Assembly (NCBI RefSeq): GCF_024713945.1
Contig: NC_134683.1
Location: forward strand, 64,501 to 128,500
Direction of reading: 5' to 3'
Origin: Dermatophagoides farinae
Lineage: Eukaryota; Arthropoda; Arachnida; Sarcoptiformes; Pyroglyphidae
Length of the DNA: 64,000 nt
The notes under the pieces are model-generated. The model searched no databases. It was not told the origin of the DNA and worked only from the letters and a program-made list of their open reading frames with translations. Within the stretch, counting starts at the first letter, position 1, and each line of letters begins with the position of its first letter. Below are positions 35,958 through 54,765 of the stretch, in pieces. Both the position numbers and the translations under genes were made by a program.

Positions 35958-38765
35958 AAAACCATTTGCTTGTCCAAGTATGTGCAAGAGGATGTGTAGA
36001 TCATATCAGAATAGGCATTCCATTATTGAAAATTTGAAAATACAATCTACTTGTCATTGAGAATATATTTTTTACACTTGATTTCATTTTGTAAACAAAC
36101 CTTCTACTTCAGAATCAAAAGAAAGAGATTAAATGTCAAACTTTCAAAAAATGAAATGAAAATAGAATTGCATTTCAAGTGTTTTGCCAATAATAATAAT
36201 ATTAGTATTAGTAATAGAAATAGTAAGAATAAGAATAAGAATTTGAATAAAAATAAAAATAAAAATAAAAATATGGCCACCAAATTCAAACAAATGGTAC
36301 GCAGACTTTTTGAAACTTTTGGTCCACAATGAATCATGGGATACTACTACTATGATCATGATGACGATGGTTATAAATAAATAAAAACATTTCACAACAC
36401 ACACACACACACACAGGACATAGTTAGTTATACACAATACACAACTAATAAAACAACAATAAAAAACCATCCATTCACATAGTGACAAAGACTAAATTTG
36501 CATATTACGATTTTGGCCTGAAAACGTAATGCTTTAACAATCTGGACTTGGTTCAAAATGGTTGTGAATCTTTGTAATATAGCAATAAAAAATCACTGAA
36601 ATGGTGTGAAACACGAGTTTTCGCGCTTTGTGATGTAAAGAGAATCTATTCGTTTCTGGACAACAAACAAAAACCAATTGACCGAATGACCGATATCACC
36701 CAGTAGAGATCATCAAACAATTCGATACATTCATTGTGTATCGATTGGAAAATAATAAAAAATGAAACTTGGAAAAAATGGCCAAATCAACATCTTTATG
36801 CGAAATGTAAGGAGTTTTATTTTATTCACATTTCATTTTGGACAATCTTTTAAAAATTTTAAACGTGTGACAATGTCCACATTTTTATCCATTATAATTA
36901 TATCATGCTTCATCATAGTCAATTTGTAGATGATGAGAAACTAAACATCCAGTATGCTTGGAGGAAAATTTGATTCCTTCAATTTGATTATGATTTGTCT
37001 ACATTCTATGGTCATCCAACCATCACCGACGATAATAAAGATGAATTACCTAGAAAGAGATGATGAGATTTTTTCAAGTTTCAGTTATCATCGAATGTCT
37101 CTATAATCCGTTGATGAATTTGAGCAATAAAATTCATCAACATTTTCTCGAACCTGGAACTGGAAAAATTTGCATGCAAATACCACTTTTCTCATCATCA
37201 AAGAGCCTGTTCAGGAATTTTAGAAAAACTTTAATGCGGAAATGAACGATTTGCATCGTTTTTTTTCTTGCCAACAAGTTTCGGTTTAAGTCTTTTTTTC
37301 ACATTTTAAAAGAAATAAAAAACTTTCATGTGATAATTTCAATGATGAATGATGGTTGTCGTTGTCGTGAAATTCATTGCACGTTCCATCATCATCAGAC
37401 ATATCAAATTCGATGCCTGATGATGGTGATGATGATGATGATGATGATGACAACAAATAGATCGATTTGATTGATCGATACCTATGTTTATTTGAAAGAG
37501 GATTATCGATCGGAAAATCAAATTTCATTTTGTTTCCATGTTTATTTGGGAAAAGAGGACAACGACATTCTCATGAATATAATCCAATAATGATGACCAC
37601 AAACAGTTTGTATGTGGCTTTTATTTTTATTTTTTTTATCAGTGATAAACATGATGAGATCACCAGATAATAAGAATCACGAATGGAATTTGCAACCATT
37701 TTCTCTGGCAAATTGCAGAGAGAAAAAAATTTTTCCCAATCCATCAACAACAATAAAAAGGGTTATTTATTTATTGTGGCTAAAATTAGCATCCTCATCA
37801 TCATCGACAAATGTGTGTGACCTTTATGATGCATGATTGGTTGACCGCTCAGAAAGGTCAAAGATTCAAAACAATTTATATTTGAAAATATGAATAAAAT
37901 GAACAACAACGACAACAATAAATAAGAAATGCTTTTGAACAATGAGAAAAATTCAAAATTCAAAATTCAAAAAGAAAACTAGATCACCAACACAGATAAT
38001 AAGAAATAAATTGCCCGGCCTTTATATTTATCCATAAGTTTCAGCACAGAAGCTCATCGGTTGACATTCTGACTGTCATCATCATCATCATCATCGAGCA
38101 TTCATTCATCGATTTTTTTGCTAACAAATCATTTTCCTTAATGAATTTTATTGTCCAGCAACGACAATCATCAAACGGCAGCAATGCCAAGTGCGAAAAA
38201 CTTTTCTTTCTCTTTCTTTGTAGGAAAAAAGAATTATCCCGAAACAATCATCGACATGATGATTGACATGAAATGAAAATGGATTGTCCAACATATCATT
38301 ATCCCTTGATTGTAATGATGTGGATGATGATCCAAAGTCATTTTTTGTGGATTCAAACTCAAACAACACTTACATCTCTATCCCATAGTTGTTACAACTG
38401 TCAAATTCACTTTCACATACAAATCAAGCATTTTAAGCACCCCATGAATGAATAAAGCTTTCATAATCATCATAAACACGTGTTCATCGTCATAATTTTG
38501 GCTTGAAAAAAATTAACCTGAAGCAAAAAAAAACCATTCAAACAATTGATGACAATGGAAAACGTACGTATTGCCATCACCACCATCATTCATTAAGAAT
38601 GACAAATTCATACATTCACAATGGTCAGCTGATAATTACACATCACCTTTGTTGTTTTGTTGAAACAAAATGAAATTGTTTCAAACATGTCATTATCCAT
38701 GTTTGTAGTATTTATCCACAATCAACAATCATGGATCAATGATTGTTAAAAATGTATTGAACACG

Positions 38766-38792
38766 ATCGAATCGAATCGAATCGAATCGAAT
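38766..38792 (+). repeat. (ATCGA)n microsatellite
   Basis: About five tandem copies of a five-base unit in the long gene-free region. Confidence 0.8.
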
Positions 38793-41700
38793 AGAGAATG
38801 GATTGAGGATAATGTAATTCATAAATAACAATAACAAAAAATCACCATATCATAAGGTGTTAATGAAATGCAAACGTTACACCTACAAACAACAAAAAGT
38901 CCACTTACATGATGATGGTGGGTGTTGTCTCTGATTGAGCAATCAATCATCAATCATTAAATTGTAGCGTATTATTATTAATAAATGGATAAATGGATGA
39001 TGAATTTATCAAACAAAACAAAACAAAACTTTCAGTAATTATGATCAGATGGATGAGTGATGACGAAAACAAAAAAATCAACAAGCAGCCATCAAAATCA
39101 AATGATTTTCCTCTACATTCATCATGATGACAAATGTGTATTGTGAATTATGTTGAAATTTTGTCACACCGTTAAATCCTCCGGATGAATGAGTGAATCA
39201 ATGATGATGATATGACGAACACAAACTTGTAAGGCTGATGGGTTGTGTGTATGTGTGCATTTGTGTGAATTTGACAATGATTTTGATGGCAAAACAAAAC
39301 ATAACATAAATGGAAAAATTGAACGAATCATTCAACCAGACAAAACGATCAAGATTTAGATAGGTTGTTGATTGTCATAATAAATCGAGACTAATCACAG
39401 AATGTTAAACAGCAAAAAATGATGGAAATTTGAGACAGAAACTCGAGAGGAAAAAAAACAAACACCAAAACAAAGAAGCCGGTACCAGCATACAACAACA
39501 AACGAAAACATTCAGTTCATATGCACATTCATGAACAACAAGACAAGGGCACACAATTTTCCATGCTAGGCGCAAGCACTGTTTGGATTCTGGAATCGCG
39601 AGTCATTCATATTGTGATCAAGAAATTCACAATAAGAATTTCACTTGGATCGTTGATTTTGGTGCAACACAATCATCATCATCATCATCACGATTCTGGA
39701 CTAGACCAAAATAACAAATTGGATCGCTTTTCAAGAACGATGTAGATGTATGCAACACAATTCGTTTGAATGTAGTGTTTGTCGCATCATCATGATTTAC
39801 ATGCGCGTTTCTGAACCTAAATTCTCGATGAACATGAAATCACACACACACACAAAGAAAAAGAGAAAAAGTTCGCGATTTTTTTTGGTCAAGTCCACAA
39901 TTCTAATCATGATGATGATGATGACGATGAATAGGTATCATGACAAAATTGTCAGCTGATAATTTTTGTTGTTGAATTGACTGAAAAAAATTCTTTTCAG
40001 ATTCGGCAACTGCCACTACGATGTGATATTGGTTAAAGCACACACACACACATACATAAATACGAAACACAGTGACCAACCAGACTGGATTGGCGCCTAA
40101 ATCACGATGTTTGTCTAAATAGTTTTACACATTACGAAAAAAATATCTAGTCAGTAAATATCGAGAACTAGCTAGAAGCTTGCTTGGCGACTTTTTGCCA
40201 ACTGACTTGAATTTTTCTTAAGCTCAACTAACTTTGAATATATCCAACCAACCAACCAACCAACATATATACAAACAACACATGGACAAACATTGAACAA
40301 GAGAGAAAACATTGAGAGAGCGCCACTCAGTATAAACACATACACACACACAATACATCATTATTATCATCGAAATTGAGCCACACATACATATTGATAG
40401 AGAGGAAAAAAGGATGTCTCCTATGCTGGTGTATGATGATGATGATGATGATGATGATCGTTGATGATAATGGTTATGGCAATGATGATGATGGTCGTGT
40501 TGGTTAATTTTTTTTTTCTTTATTCTCAGTGGCCACAAAATACTAAATGTTTTGCCTTTTCTAGAATTGGCTATTGTGTGTGTGCTGTAAGATGAACAAC
40601 AACAAAAAAAGTTCTATTCTGTTTATGGACGAATCAAGTGTTTATTATTTTGACCATTTTAAGGCGTTGATCATGATGAAATTATTTGAGATTCACGAAC
40701 ATCTCACAGGATTATGATGATTCAACTTTGTGTGTGATCGATGCAAATGTAATTCATAAATGTTAAAAAGAGATGTGCAGCTGTTATTCTGATTGTTGAT
40801 TTTTTTCTCGGTTCGTTGGTCACACACACATACCATACACACACCTTGACTTGATGTAACAAGAAAACCAGATAAAGGGTGTGTCATTCGGTGCAATACC
40901 GAGTCGATTCTATTGTTATCATTTGTCATATAACAGGGTTATTGATGATGATGATGATGACGAACGGACAATAGAAAATTAGTTTCCGGAAAAAAAATTC
41001 ATTACATGTCATTGTCTATTGATTATGGACGAGTGTTAATCATGTCCAGGTTTTGAGTGTTATTCGTTCATGCAAAAAAAAGGATGCAAGAAAATGGAAA
41101 TTTTCGATCAACTCAAGTTGGAAAATGACGACGATAACGAAAACAACAAACAGAGAAGAAACGACCAATTTCAAGCCAAACACGCATTGACAAGCATAGC
41201 TATCAACGGTTGACAATCACAAAGATTGCAGTATGTGTAGCATACACATTTTTGTTGCCCTTCATACGAACATTTCTTATCGAGAAAAAACCGGCAGTAT
41301 TGATTCCATATGGCCGTAGCGTAGTTTGTAGTGTGTGTGTATGACACACGAGCACACACGCCGTTGGAATTTTTTAGTTTTTAAACTAAACGATTTTTTT
41401 CACAGAAGTAGCGAAATGACCCATCAGGGTTTGACCTCGAAACAGGGACTATGATTCTATTGTCACAGTGTGTTGTATTCAATATTGTCAACGAAATTGA
41501 TGACCTTTCTTTCTACTGTATCAATAGTAGTGGTGTTGGTCAGATGAAAAAGTTGACATTTTGAATCTACACTACAGTCAATAAAAATTAGTCCTGAATT
41601 AATATTAATATATAATATCACAGATTTTTATGGCCAAATCGTAATCACAACGGTAATAGTCGACCTCAATCAATTTCGATTGAATAGATATCGATTTCAT

Positions 41701-44189
41701 CAATAATGATAATGATGACATAATCAAATCGATTCATAGAATCTAATCGAAATATCAAATGTTTTGATTGATTGATTGAATACTTAATTGATAGGATAGG
41801 GAAAACTTCCTTTTGGCCCATTGATTTTCATTTGATCAAATTCAAGGAAACGAATTTACCAACGGACGACCTTAAAAACCAAGAATTGGGAAAAAACGGG
41901 TTATACCTGCCAATTAAAAGAGAGAGAGAGAGAGAGAGAGTCAAGACCTACCCAAGATTGCATTTTCAATTTATCCGGTCATCAGTGTCATGATGATGAT
42001 GTTGATTTGAAGTAGAAAAAATTCAATATTTTGATTCAACATCATCACGATGGCTACAAGTAAGACAATGTGAACCCATTCAAGCGAGCAAAGTCAAGTC
42101 ATGTTTTGTGTGTTCAAGTTTTTCATGGACATGCACACAAAACTTATACCCCTTCTCTGACACACTATTAAAATAACCTGGCGCGAAACAAGATCTATGA
42201 CTAAGAATGAATAGAGCAACATGAAAGAAATGGGCCATCAAAGGCCATCATCATCATCATCATTTTATTTGACCTACCGACTGAGATTACAACAAAAGCA
42301 ATCAACTTTTTCAAGATGATGATGTTTCCTAAGATTTATTTGTTATAACAACAAACACAGGTTGCCTTTCTCTCTCTCTCTTTGTTTATGGCCATCATAA
42401 TAGATGAAAATCTTTCAAATTCAAATTCACAAAGCTATTATGTCTGGAATAGTTGTCTATTAATTGTTTGTTTTATCGATTTATTCGATTGACGACCAAC
42501 AATGGGAAATGATTCGGAATCATAGGCAAAGATAAGATTGAAAGGAATTTTCTGGCATCAGAACACACACACACACATGACCATGATCCGATTTATTTGA
42601 CTATTCATTCAACACCTACAACAACAAAACGACGGCCAGCCAAATGGACACGAAATTTTGTTGATTGCGTGGGCCATTATGATCATCATCATGATCACGA
42701 ATTAAATGTTGTTGATCATCATATGAATCAAAAACAGAGATTGTATTTGCACAATGACAAATTTAATTGTGCAGTTGATAAACTCTTCAATTATACAATC
42801 ATTGAAATTTTACATTTTATAGATGAGATTCTCACGAAATCAAAAAATGGAACTTACAATAAATTCAAAGATGACAATGACGCCCAGCTTCAATTGGATT
42901 GAAACGAAAAAAGGCCAAGCCATATATTCGATTTAATAATGATGGGCTTTGTGAATCTCAGATCCAAAGTTGGTGCCAGTCAAACTCAGAATGAGATGAA
43001 ATTCGAATTGACGATTGACACTGAAACAAGAAATAAAAAGGAAATCTCAATCAAGTTGATTTAAGCCAATAATTGACTCACCGATTCGTTCATCATTGAA
43101 TGATGAACTGGAAATAGTTGCCGGGTTTTTGCCACCATTATTCATAATCAATCGAATGAATTATCATCGTTGCTGCGTGTTCGGTTCATTGACCACCAAC
43201 ATCTATAGCGAATGCTGCCACTGCTATTTCTGGAACCTTATCGAATACTGGCCATTTCCATTTACATTTTGACCATTCGGTTGAACACACACACATGTGA
43301 CAATTGATACAATGGACAAACAACAGATGTTCAGCTTTATCATATAATGCACTAATTGAACTCTAATTTGTTACAAAACAAAATTGGGTCGATCACGTGA
43401 GGATTTTAGTAATTAGTTGATGATCAGTATGAAAATTTTCTCCGGATGAGGGAATTATTAAAAAACGAAACCCAAGTCAAGTATTGATTGAATAATTGTG
43501 ATAAAACTCGAAATGACAGTGACAACAAAATTGTCAACAAGGAACAAATACTGGTTGCAAAATTGTTACCATTTTTTTGGTACAACAAACGTATTGGTCG
43601 GTTTGTATATCATTGTGTGTGGTGTGTGTATTCATTCGAACGTAACCAACAGAGGCGACAATTGTTTCGAGAAACAGATGATACACACACACACACACAC
43701 ACATACATGCGGTGAATGTTTCTGTCTAAATAGTACTTTCGATTTTTCTCATCATCATCATTAACGCATCGCTATTATGGGGCAAAGATGGCTATATTTA
43801 GCCAACAATCAACAATCTTAGTATAATGATGATGATGATGAGTATAGTCGCGTGCTCGGCAACAGTAAGGTATCATAGGTGAAATTCACCGGATCCAATT
43901 ATTATCATTGTTGTGCCTGTATATCAAACAAAAGCTATTTAAATTTGAATTCCGGGTATCGAAACTGTAAGAATTTTTTGTCCAATAACAAAACATGGAC
44001 AGAGGAATTTTGCTGAACAGAGTGGAAAAGGTAACCAAAAAACAGTTCCGTACTTTTCATCATCAATTTTGTCGAACCAAAGCCACTTTTTATTTACAAT
44101 TAACAAACACAATAATAGACAACTGATAAACGATACAAAATGGATACAAACAAACAAATAAATAAACGAACGGGAAATGAAATGAAACA

Positions 44190-44221
<32 letters not shown>

Positions 44222-44504
44222 GAAAAACAAAAAGACGTCAATTAGAGTCGATTTTAAAATTGGAATTTAAATTAAATTTCTTTCTTTCCTTTTTTGTTTT
44301 GTTTGCTTTGTTCTACCTTGTTTCTTTTATCCATCCTTTTCTCTCTCCCTATCTCTGGCGAGGATTTCTTTATTCACCCGGCTTTGTGTGTCGTAAATTT
44401 GTCATCCTTAACTTGTATCTATTTTTTACCCCGTTATTAGCATCATCATCATCATCATCGTTTGAAATGTAAATTTTGTTTCTTTTTAGAAAATTGTCCA
44501 ATCG

Positions 44505-44505
<1 letters not shown>

Positions 44506-44549
<44 letters not shown>
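44506..44549 (+). repeat. (GAT)n microsatellite
   Basis: An uninterrupted GAT tract of about 44 bp. It produces a poly-Met shadow reading and is not coding. Confidence 0.9.
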
Positions 44550-44587
44550 GGGTGGATGTATGTGAGGAAAGATTTGAAAAATTTTCT

Positions 44588-44618
44588 TTCATTCATTCAT
44601 TCATTCATTCATTCATTT
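44588..44618 (+). repeat. (ATTC)n microsatellite
   Basis: About seven tandem ATTC units, 40 bp after the (GAT)n tract. Confidence 0.85.
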
Positions 44619-44850
44619 CGTTTGTTTTGTTTTGTTTTGTTTCCATTTTTCCATCGTCATTGAAATGGAAATATCGTGTGTGTTGGCCAGATGGAAATTT
44701 GAATATTTTTGGCAAAACTTGGTGGATCAAAGTCGAATGAGATCAAATTGAATGGAAATTGATCTGTATTAGTACATAACGGAAACGAAATGCCGCTTGT
44801 ATTATTATACACCTGCAATGTTGAATGTTTTGGTGAAATTCCGAAACCAA

Positions 44851-44851
<1 letters not shown>

Positions 44852-44893
<42 letters not shown>
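44852..44893 (+). repeat. (AC)n microsatellite
   Basis: A 42-bp pure AC tract. With the (GAT)n and (ATTC)n tracts it forms a microsatellite cluster within 400 bp. Confidence 0.9.
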
Positions 44894-44895
<2 letters not shown>

Positions 44896-47800
44896 CACAC
44901 AATTTGAAATGTAGCCAAAGAAACAAAACAACAAATTCAATGCGGTTGATTGATTTCCCTTGTTTCTATGGTTGTTAAATATTTGATTGACAAATAGGAT
45001 CAATTTGAATAGTTACAACATATTCAACTTTGATTTAGAGAAACATTCATGACATCAAATTGGCTCGAAAGGGGAGCACAAAGAGGGGTTTTCGTTTCTT
45101 CGCTGTGAATAATTCCAAATTTGTATGCAACAAAAACATGTTCATGTGCGTTGGCGACATGTACTTTGAGAATTGACATCGTTCAATTGAAATGTCCAGA
45201 AAACAAACGATTGTGGTATATGAAACGAAATTGCATTGGCTCCAAACATGTTCATCATCATTTTTCCAAGTCATTGGTGTGAACCATTTTTATTCACTGT
45301 CCTTCAACACACGTATGGATTGGCCATTGTTACACTATTCCTTTCCTATTCGAATCAAAGAAATTCACAAATCCCAAAATGGGCAAGCATCTTGTCCTTG
45401 TGAACTGTTTGCTAAGAGGATTGTGTCCTAAACAACAAACAATCCGAGATTATCCCAGATTATTCGTCTCTTTTGTCGAAACAATCGAAATTAATTTTTC
45501 TGATCAAACAAAAATCGGTTTTGTTGTTGTTGTTGTTGTTGTTACTGTTTGATCCTAAAATAGGAATGAAAATTACCGACAAAACAGACAGACTTTTTAA
45601 TACATGAAGATATTTTCTTATTCTATTATACAACCAACAGGACATTTCCGGTTTGATTGATTTTGAGGCCAATCAAAAAAGATTTCGGCCAAAATTTACA
45701 GGTTATTTTGGTCAGAAAGAAATAGTAATGATCACTTTCAGAGCAAACACCTGTGTTAAAACCCTAAATTTTGTGGCAAAAAAAACGATGACATTCAATT
45801 GATATATATCAGATTGTCCGACCGATTATTTGTTATTGTCATAAGTGATAGTTCTATATAACGTATCAGTTAGCAGTGGAAGGATCGGTGATAAAAGACT
45901 TTTGATTTTTTTCGTCTCAAACCTAAATCGATTGGTTTTTTTTCACCATTTACAACCACAGTGAATACGAATCAGCCAAAGCATAGATGTGGAAAACTAA
46001 ATTGTGGTCATGATCAAAAACAAAAATGCAAATTCAAAAAATTGCCAATCACAATCATTCGATTGATTTCATCCTATCACTATTACTTATAGGGCAACAA
46101 CGATTTTGCCCTTTTTGTCATCGAATAAACTGTGTTGTTCATCGTTGTGTCCATCATAAAATCATCAACATGGATTATGAAATGGTTGAGATGAGAAATC
46201 ATAATGGAATGAACATGTGATTACAACACGAGTTTTTCAACAACAGCTAAAAATTAATTTTCTCGCCTCAACTCAACTCACAAATCAAATCGGTCAATCG
46301 AATGACTTATTGGGAATGAATGAATACATCACTTAACCATGGCCATTAACAACAATGTTTCATGGACAAAAAAAACCATAAACAATTCATAAATATACAT
46401 CAAGTTAACACGTGAAGAAATACTAAATTTAAAAAAAGAAAAGAAAAAGATTCATACAATTTGATCATCATCATCTAATAAATGGATGGAAAATCGACAA
46501 ATGAAACAAACAAAATCAAAGCTTAAACATGTGAAAGTGTAGAAAAATGTAGAAAAAAGGGGCGAAAAAAACCAACCAGCATGAGAAAGCATGAAAAAGT
46601 CGGGAGAATTTATTTATTTTCATTTCTGGTAATGGCCATAAATTTTCTTGACTTTCTCTGTTGGTGCTATATGCTATGTGTCGAATATATGACAAGAGCC
46701 ATAATTTTCCTTGTCCATTCAAAAGACAAAAAATTGTCATGTGATAGTCATGTTTATTCATACCGTTCTTTTATTCACATTCGAGGACATTCAACTTGAA
46801 AAGATTTGTTTTGTTGTTGTGTCGAAAGCCAGGTTTCAAGTGGAACATCATCATCATTTGTCTGTTTGTTTAGTTTGGTCCAATTTCTAGGTCTTGGCCA
46901 ATACGCCCAAAAAATGAGCACCGAGAACAAAACATTAACATTAACAACAAATTAATGTTTTTGATCACCGAGAAAATTCCGTGGAAATTTACAAATAAAA
47001 TTGGAATCGATTCTCATGAACGAATGAATGAATGAATGTGATTGAAAAAAAGAATCGAAAGTCAATTAGATTTGAAAATTGATCAAAACAGATGACAATG
47101 AGAACTGATGGCTTTTGGTGACAAGAATCTTTGTGTTTGTTTCGGACAAAAAAACTGGATCCATTTTCGATTTGTTTGCAAGACCATTATTGTTCAAGTT
47201 CGAGGAAGAAGCAATAACAAAATTTTTCATTTTTCAACTCATCATCATCAACATGGCTGTGACAAATACAGCAGCACACTTAAACCAGAAAAAATTCAAA
47301 AAGTTTATTTTCAATCACTCGATTCGTAGTTCTGAGTTCAGAATAGGCCACAACAATGTCGGAGAATTTCGGCAGAATCTTTCGTTTCGCCCCAAAAAAA
47401 ACTTTCATCAATTCACCATACACAAAACACGAATTCATATATTTCCAACAAACGAAACGGCTGAAAGAATTGATAAAAGAAAACTCGAACAAAAAAAAAA
47501 CAAGAAAAGAAAGAACATGTAATAAGAAGCAGAAATCTGATCGACACAATGAAGGAACAACAACAACAACAAAAGTTCCTGAAACGTTTGGTTTGTTGTT
47601 GTTTGAATGCCACTTTATATTAGTTTTAGGACGAAGGAGACAGGAAAATTCTTTTCTCTCCCTTCGATTCTAAATTGGTTTGGTTCGTGTTATTGTGCAG
47701 TTTCATTTTTTTTTTTTTGTTCAGAATACAATAGGACAAACTTTATGGATGCTGATACTTGTTTTTGTTTTGCTTTTTGTTTTATGGATTCAAAAATCCT

Positions 47801-50800
47801 ACACTTTACGAAAATCAAACCAAATAACACAGTTAATCTCAACCTTAAATTCAACAAAAGTATTCGATTGTGAAAACATTTGCAAAATTCCAACTATTTA
47901 ACATGACCATTAATCAATTGATTAACAAAAAATATGCATCAATTATTCAGCGTATTCAGGGCCACAACAAGCAGCATCATTCAGAAGCAAAAAATTGTCA
48001 TTACATCACTCGACTGAGCTATATTGAATTTCAAACAAAAATCAAAATCAAAATCAAATTTTGACATTTTGACAATGTATAAATCGATAGTGAATGATTG
48101 AAATTGACAACCCAAAAATAGAAAGTGAAAAGAATGGCCATCGGGCTCATTCACATGCTCACATGCTCACATGCACTGGTTTCAAAAATTGTCACGAATG
48201 TAATGATTAAATGATGAAAAAAATGAATATGGCTAATTAGTGTAAAATGAAAGGTAATGATTATGTGGATGAGGCATAGTCATTGAATAAATGAGTTGCC
48301 AATTAGACCACCAATGATATATAGCTCAATGATGATCATCATTATCATTCATTAGATTCGATTAACTTGAATCGTTTTGAAAATGATATTAAAAATCGAA
48401 TCATCATCTTTATTGTCTTTGTCGATTAAAGAGTGATTGATCGATCGATGATCAATCAATAGGTCATAGAGAAATGAAATTGAAATCGATATAATCAGTT
48501 GCCGTTGCTGTAAAAGTAGATCAAATCCATCTCTATGAAACAAAATAATAAAACAAAACAAAACGAAAAACGAATCGACATCAATTCATTTTTCAAATGA
48601 GAGAAAATCAGTTTAAATTTTTCTAAAATCAAGGAAATCAAGCACAAATGATCCACTGACAATAAATTCATTCATAAATTTATTTCCGTATTATTTTGTT
48701 GTTTCATCAATGACAAATTCGAGTTGAGCATCTTAATTACGAAATGAAAATAATTTCAATCATGATCATCATCAAAAGTTTCCAATCAGTGTTCAACAAG
48801 TGTTTCGGAATATCCAATCAATTACCGTATGAAATCAAAGTTCATTAACGGCGCTATAGTCGATAATTTTCGGCGTAAAAAATAAAGTGTATCGTATTGA
48901 TTGAACAACAAGTATCGATATATCGATAATAATACAGCTGGACAAAACATTTGTCGATAATGGTTGAATGAAAAAGAAACGGAAATGAAATGAAAAAAAA
49001 TTTGGTTGTAAATCGAATATAAACACACACACACGCACAAAAGATGACTCGATTTGATATCCGTAAACGTGCCTGCCTGTTGTGTGCATACATACAATAC
49101 ATGACCATTCGATCAATGGATACGGGATGATCAATCGATAATGATGATGATATTATAGATGGCTATTGTGAACACCCACACTCAGCATCATCGTTTGAAT
49201 GGCTCATTAAGTGAAGGATGAATTGAATGGGAAATATTAGCAAGGAAGTAATAAAATGCTCAATGGATCGATGAAGGAATCGTTGCACACATTTTTCTTG
49301 TATACATTATACATACATACAAAGGTTTGTTTTATTCATTTTTTAAATTTTTTTTCGCAATTTGAACATATCATTTTTTGTTTGTTGGGTTTAATAACAA
49401 TTTTTTTCACATTAAAAACCTAGAATATATATATGTGTGTGTGTGTGTCATCCGGATCGATAGGATAGGGAATATATAAATTTACTAAATCATCACTAAA
49501 TTGAGACAGAATAGATAGAATATTCGAGAAGAAAACAGAATCCGACTCGCTGAGTATATATGGTGTGTGGATTCGGGTGAACTTGTTGTTTATGAAGAAA
49601 GCAAATCAACATTGCAAGGTGTGGTCGTCGGTCGATTCAACAAAATTTTCTATAATCGGATGGATAATAATCTAAAAAACCTATTTTTTAAAACAATCAA
49701 ACACAAACATTCAATTGGGTGTGCGTGTGAGTGTGTGTGTGTGTGTGTGTAAAATTCGAGAAAACACAAACAATCAACAAAAAAAGAAAGGAAAGGATTG
49801 AAAAATATGTGACATGACCGAATGAGGGTTTTTATCTTTCAGGGTTTCAATAATAATAATAATGATGATGATTGAAAGATATCGATTAATTATCAATTAT
49901 TATTATCAATTTGGATGTGAGTAATAATAACAATCAATGATAAGATAAGATAAGATTAATAATAAATTGCAATGATCACACATACCCCTACACACACACA
50001 AACACACACACCGAACATGTTTCATTTAAATAAATTCATCATGGAAAAGGGAACGAACTGGATTATTGCATTGTGTGTTGTGATGATAATGTTCAATTAT
50101 TTTCTTTGGATCTTTCATCTTTGTGTGTCAGTGCATGTGTGTCTGTAATTCTGGGTTTTAGTTTCGTTTCTTCGATCCTGAGTCCGTGCTTGCAGTAACT
50201 AAATGGGTAGAAATGAAATAAGGGATAAAATAAAATTTTTAAAAAAAATGAACAAAAATAACATCAAAATAAAAGAAACACAGGTAGGAAATGATAGAAA
50301 TGAATGCAAACTGAAACCGTGCTGCACTCTATCGAATTTAATTTGATTCAACCATGTAAGCCAATCCAGTTTCTAGGAAATTGATGCAATCACAATCTCG
50401 CTCAGACAATCAACATACACAATTCGAATGAAATGATCAACAACTCATTCATTTTGAGGCTATTTTTATATACCACCAGTGTGATAATGGCATTCAGTCA
50501 GACCATGGATAAGAAACTTAAACTTTTCCTAATACTATACTATAGTAATACATGCAACAAAAAATAAATGAGCAAATGTGACGCGAATAGTGAAAGTTTG
50601 TTAAAAGTTTTGAAAAAACCAGCCCAATTCGAAAGAATGACAAGTGAAATGAATTAAAGTAACGAGGATGAGACACAGAGACAAAGACAGAGATTAGAAA
50701 GTAGCAGACAAATTACAAATTACAAATAATACCAGGAATCATTTGGGAAACATCAGTTTTTTCTTGTTGTTGTTGTTGTGGGAAGGAAGGGAGAGGAGGA

Positions 50801-50921
50801 TGAATCAGTTTTTGTTTCGTAAAAATGATTAAATCATCAATTATAATTTCATCATTTGCGTACAAAATAAAGTAAGTAGGGTATCAGAAAAGACGAATAA
50901 TGGAAATTGGTTAATATAGAA

Positions 50922-54765
<3,844 letters not shown>

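Larger units (their letters stand above)
29096..50921. other. Large region without a supported gene (21.8 kb)
   Basis: It lies upstream of the GAS2-like start and downstream of the SERCA stop, so it must hold the promoter and 5' UTR of the first and the 3' UTR of the second. Six-frame readings are short, AT-rich and full of repeat-encoded runs. None carries a family motif I recognise. Simple repeats are frequent: (CA)n near 32607-32627, 34813-34828, 36400-36414, 43684-43701 and 44852-44893; (GAT)n near 37426-37450, 40434-40459 and 44506-44549; (ATTC)n near 44588-44618; (ATCGA)n at 38766-38792; (GA)n near 41922-41940. The only coding-like stretch is 35693-35957. Confidence 0.5.

Noticed and set aside
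35955-36112. Zinc-finger-like reading KPFACPSMCKRMCRSYQNRH near 35964
   Set aside because: The second Zn-binding His is missing, it is out of frame with the upstream fragment, and no second finger follows. It is too weak to call.
44462-44740. ORF with a poly-Met run
   Set aside because: It is the translation of a pure (GAT)n microsatellite followed by an (ATTC)n repeat.
46026-46220. Short Cys/His-rich ORF (FCPFCHRINCVVHRCVHHK)
   Set aside because: The spacing fits no zinc-binding family I know, there are no splice or conservation clues, and it sits in AT-rich gene-free DNA.
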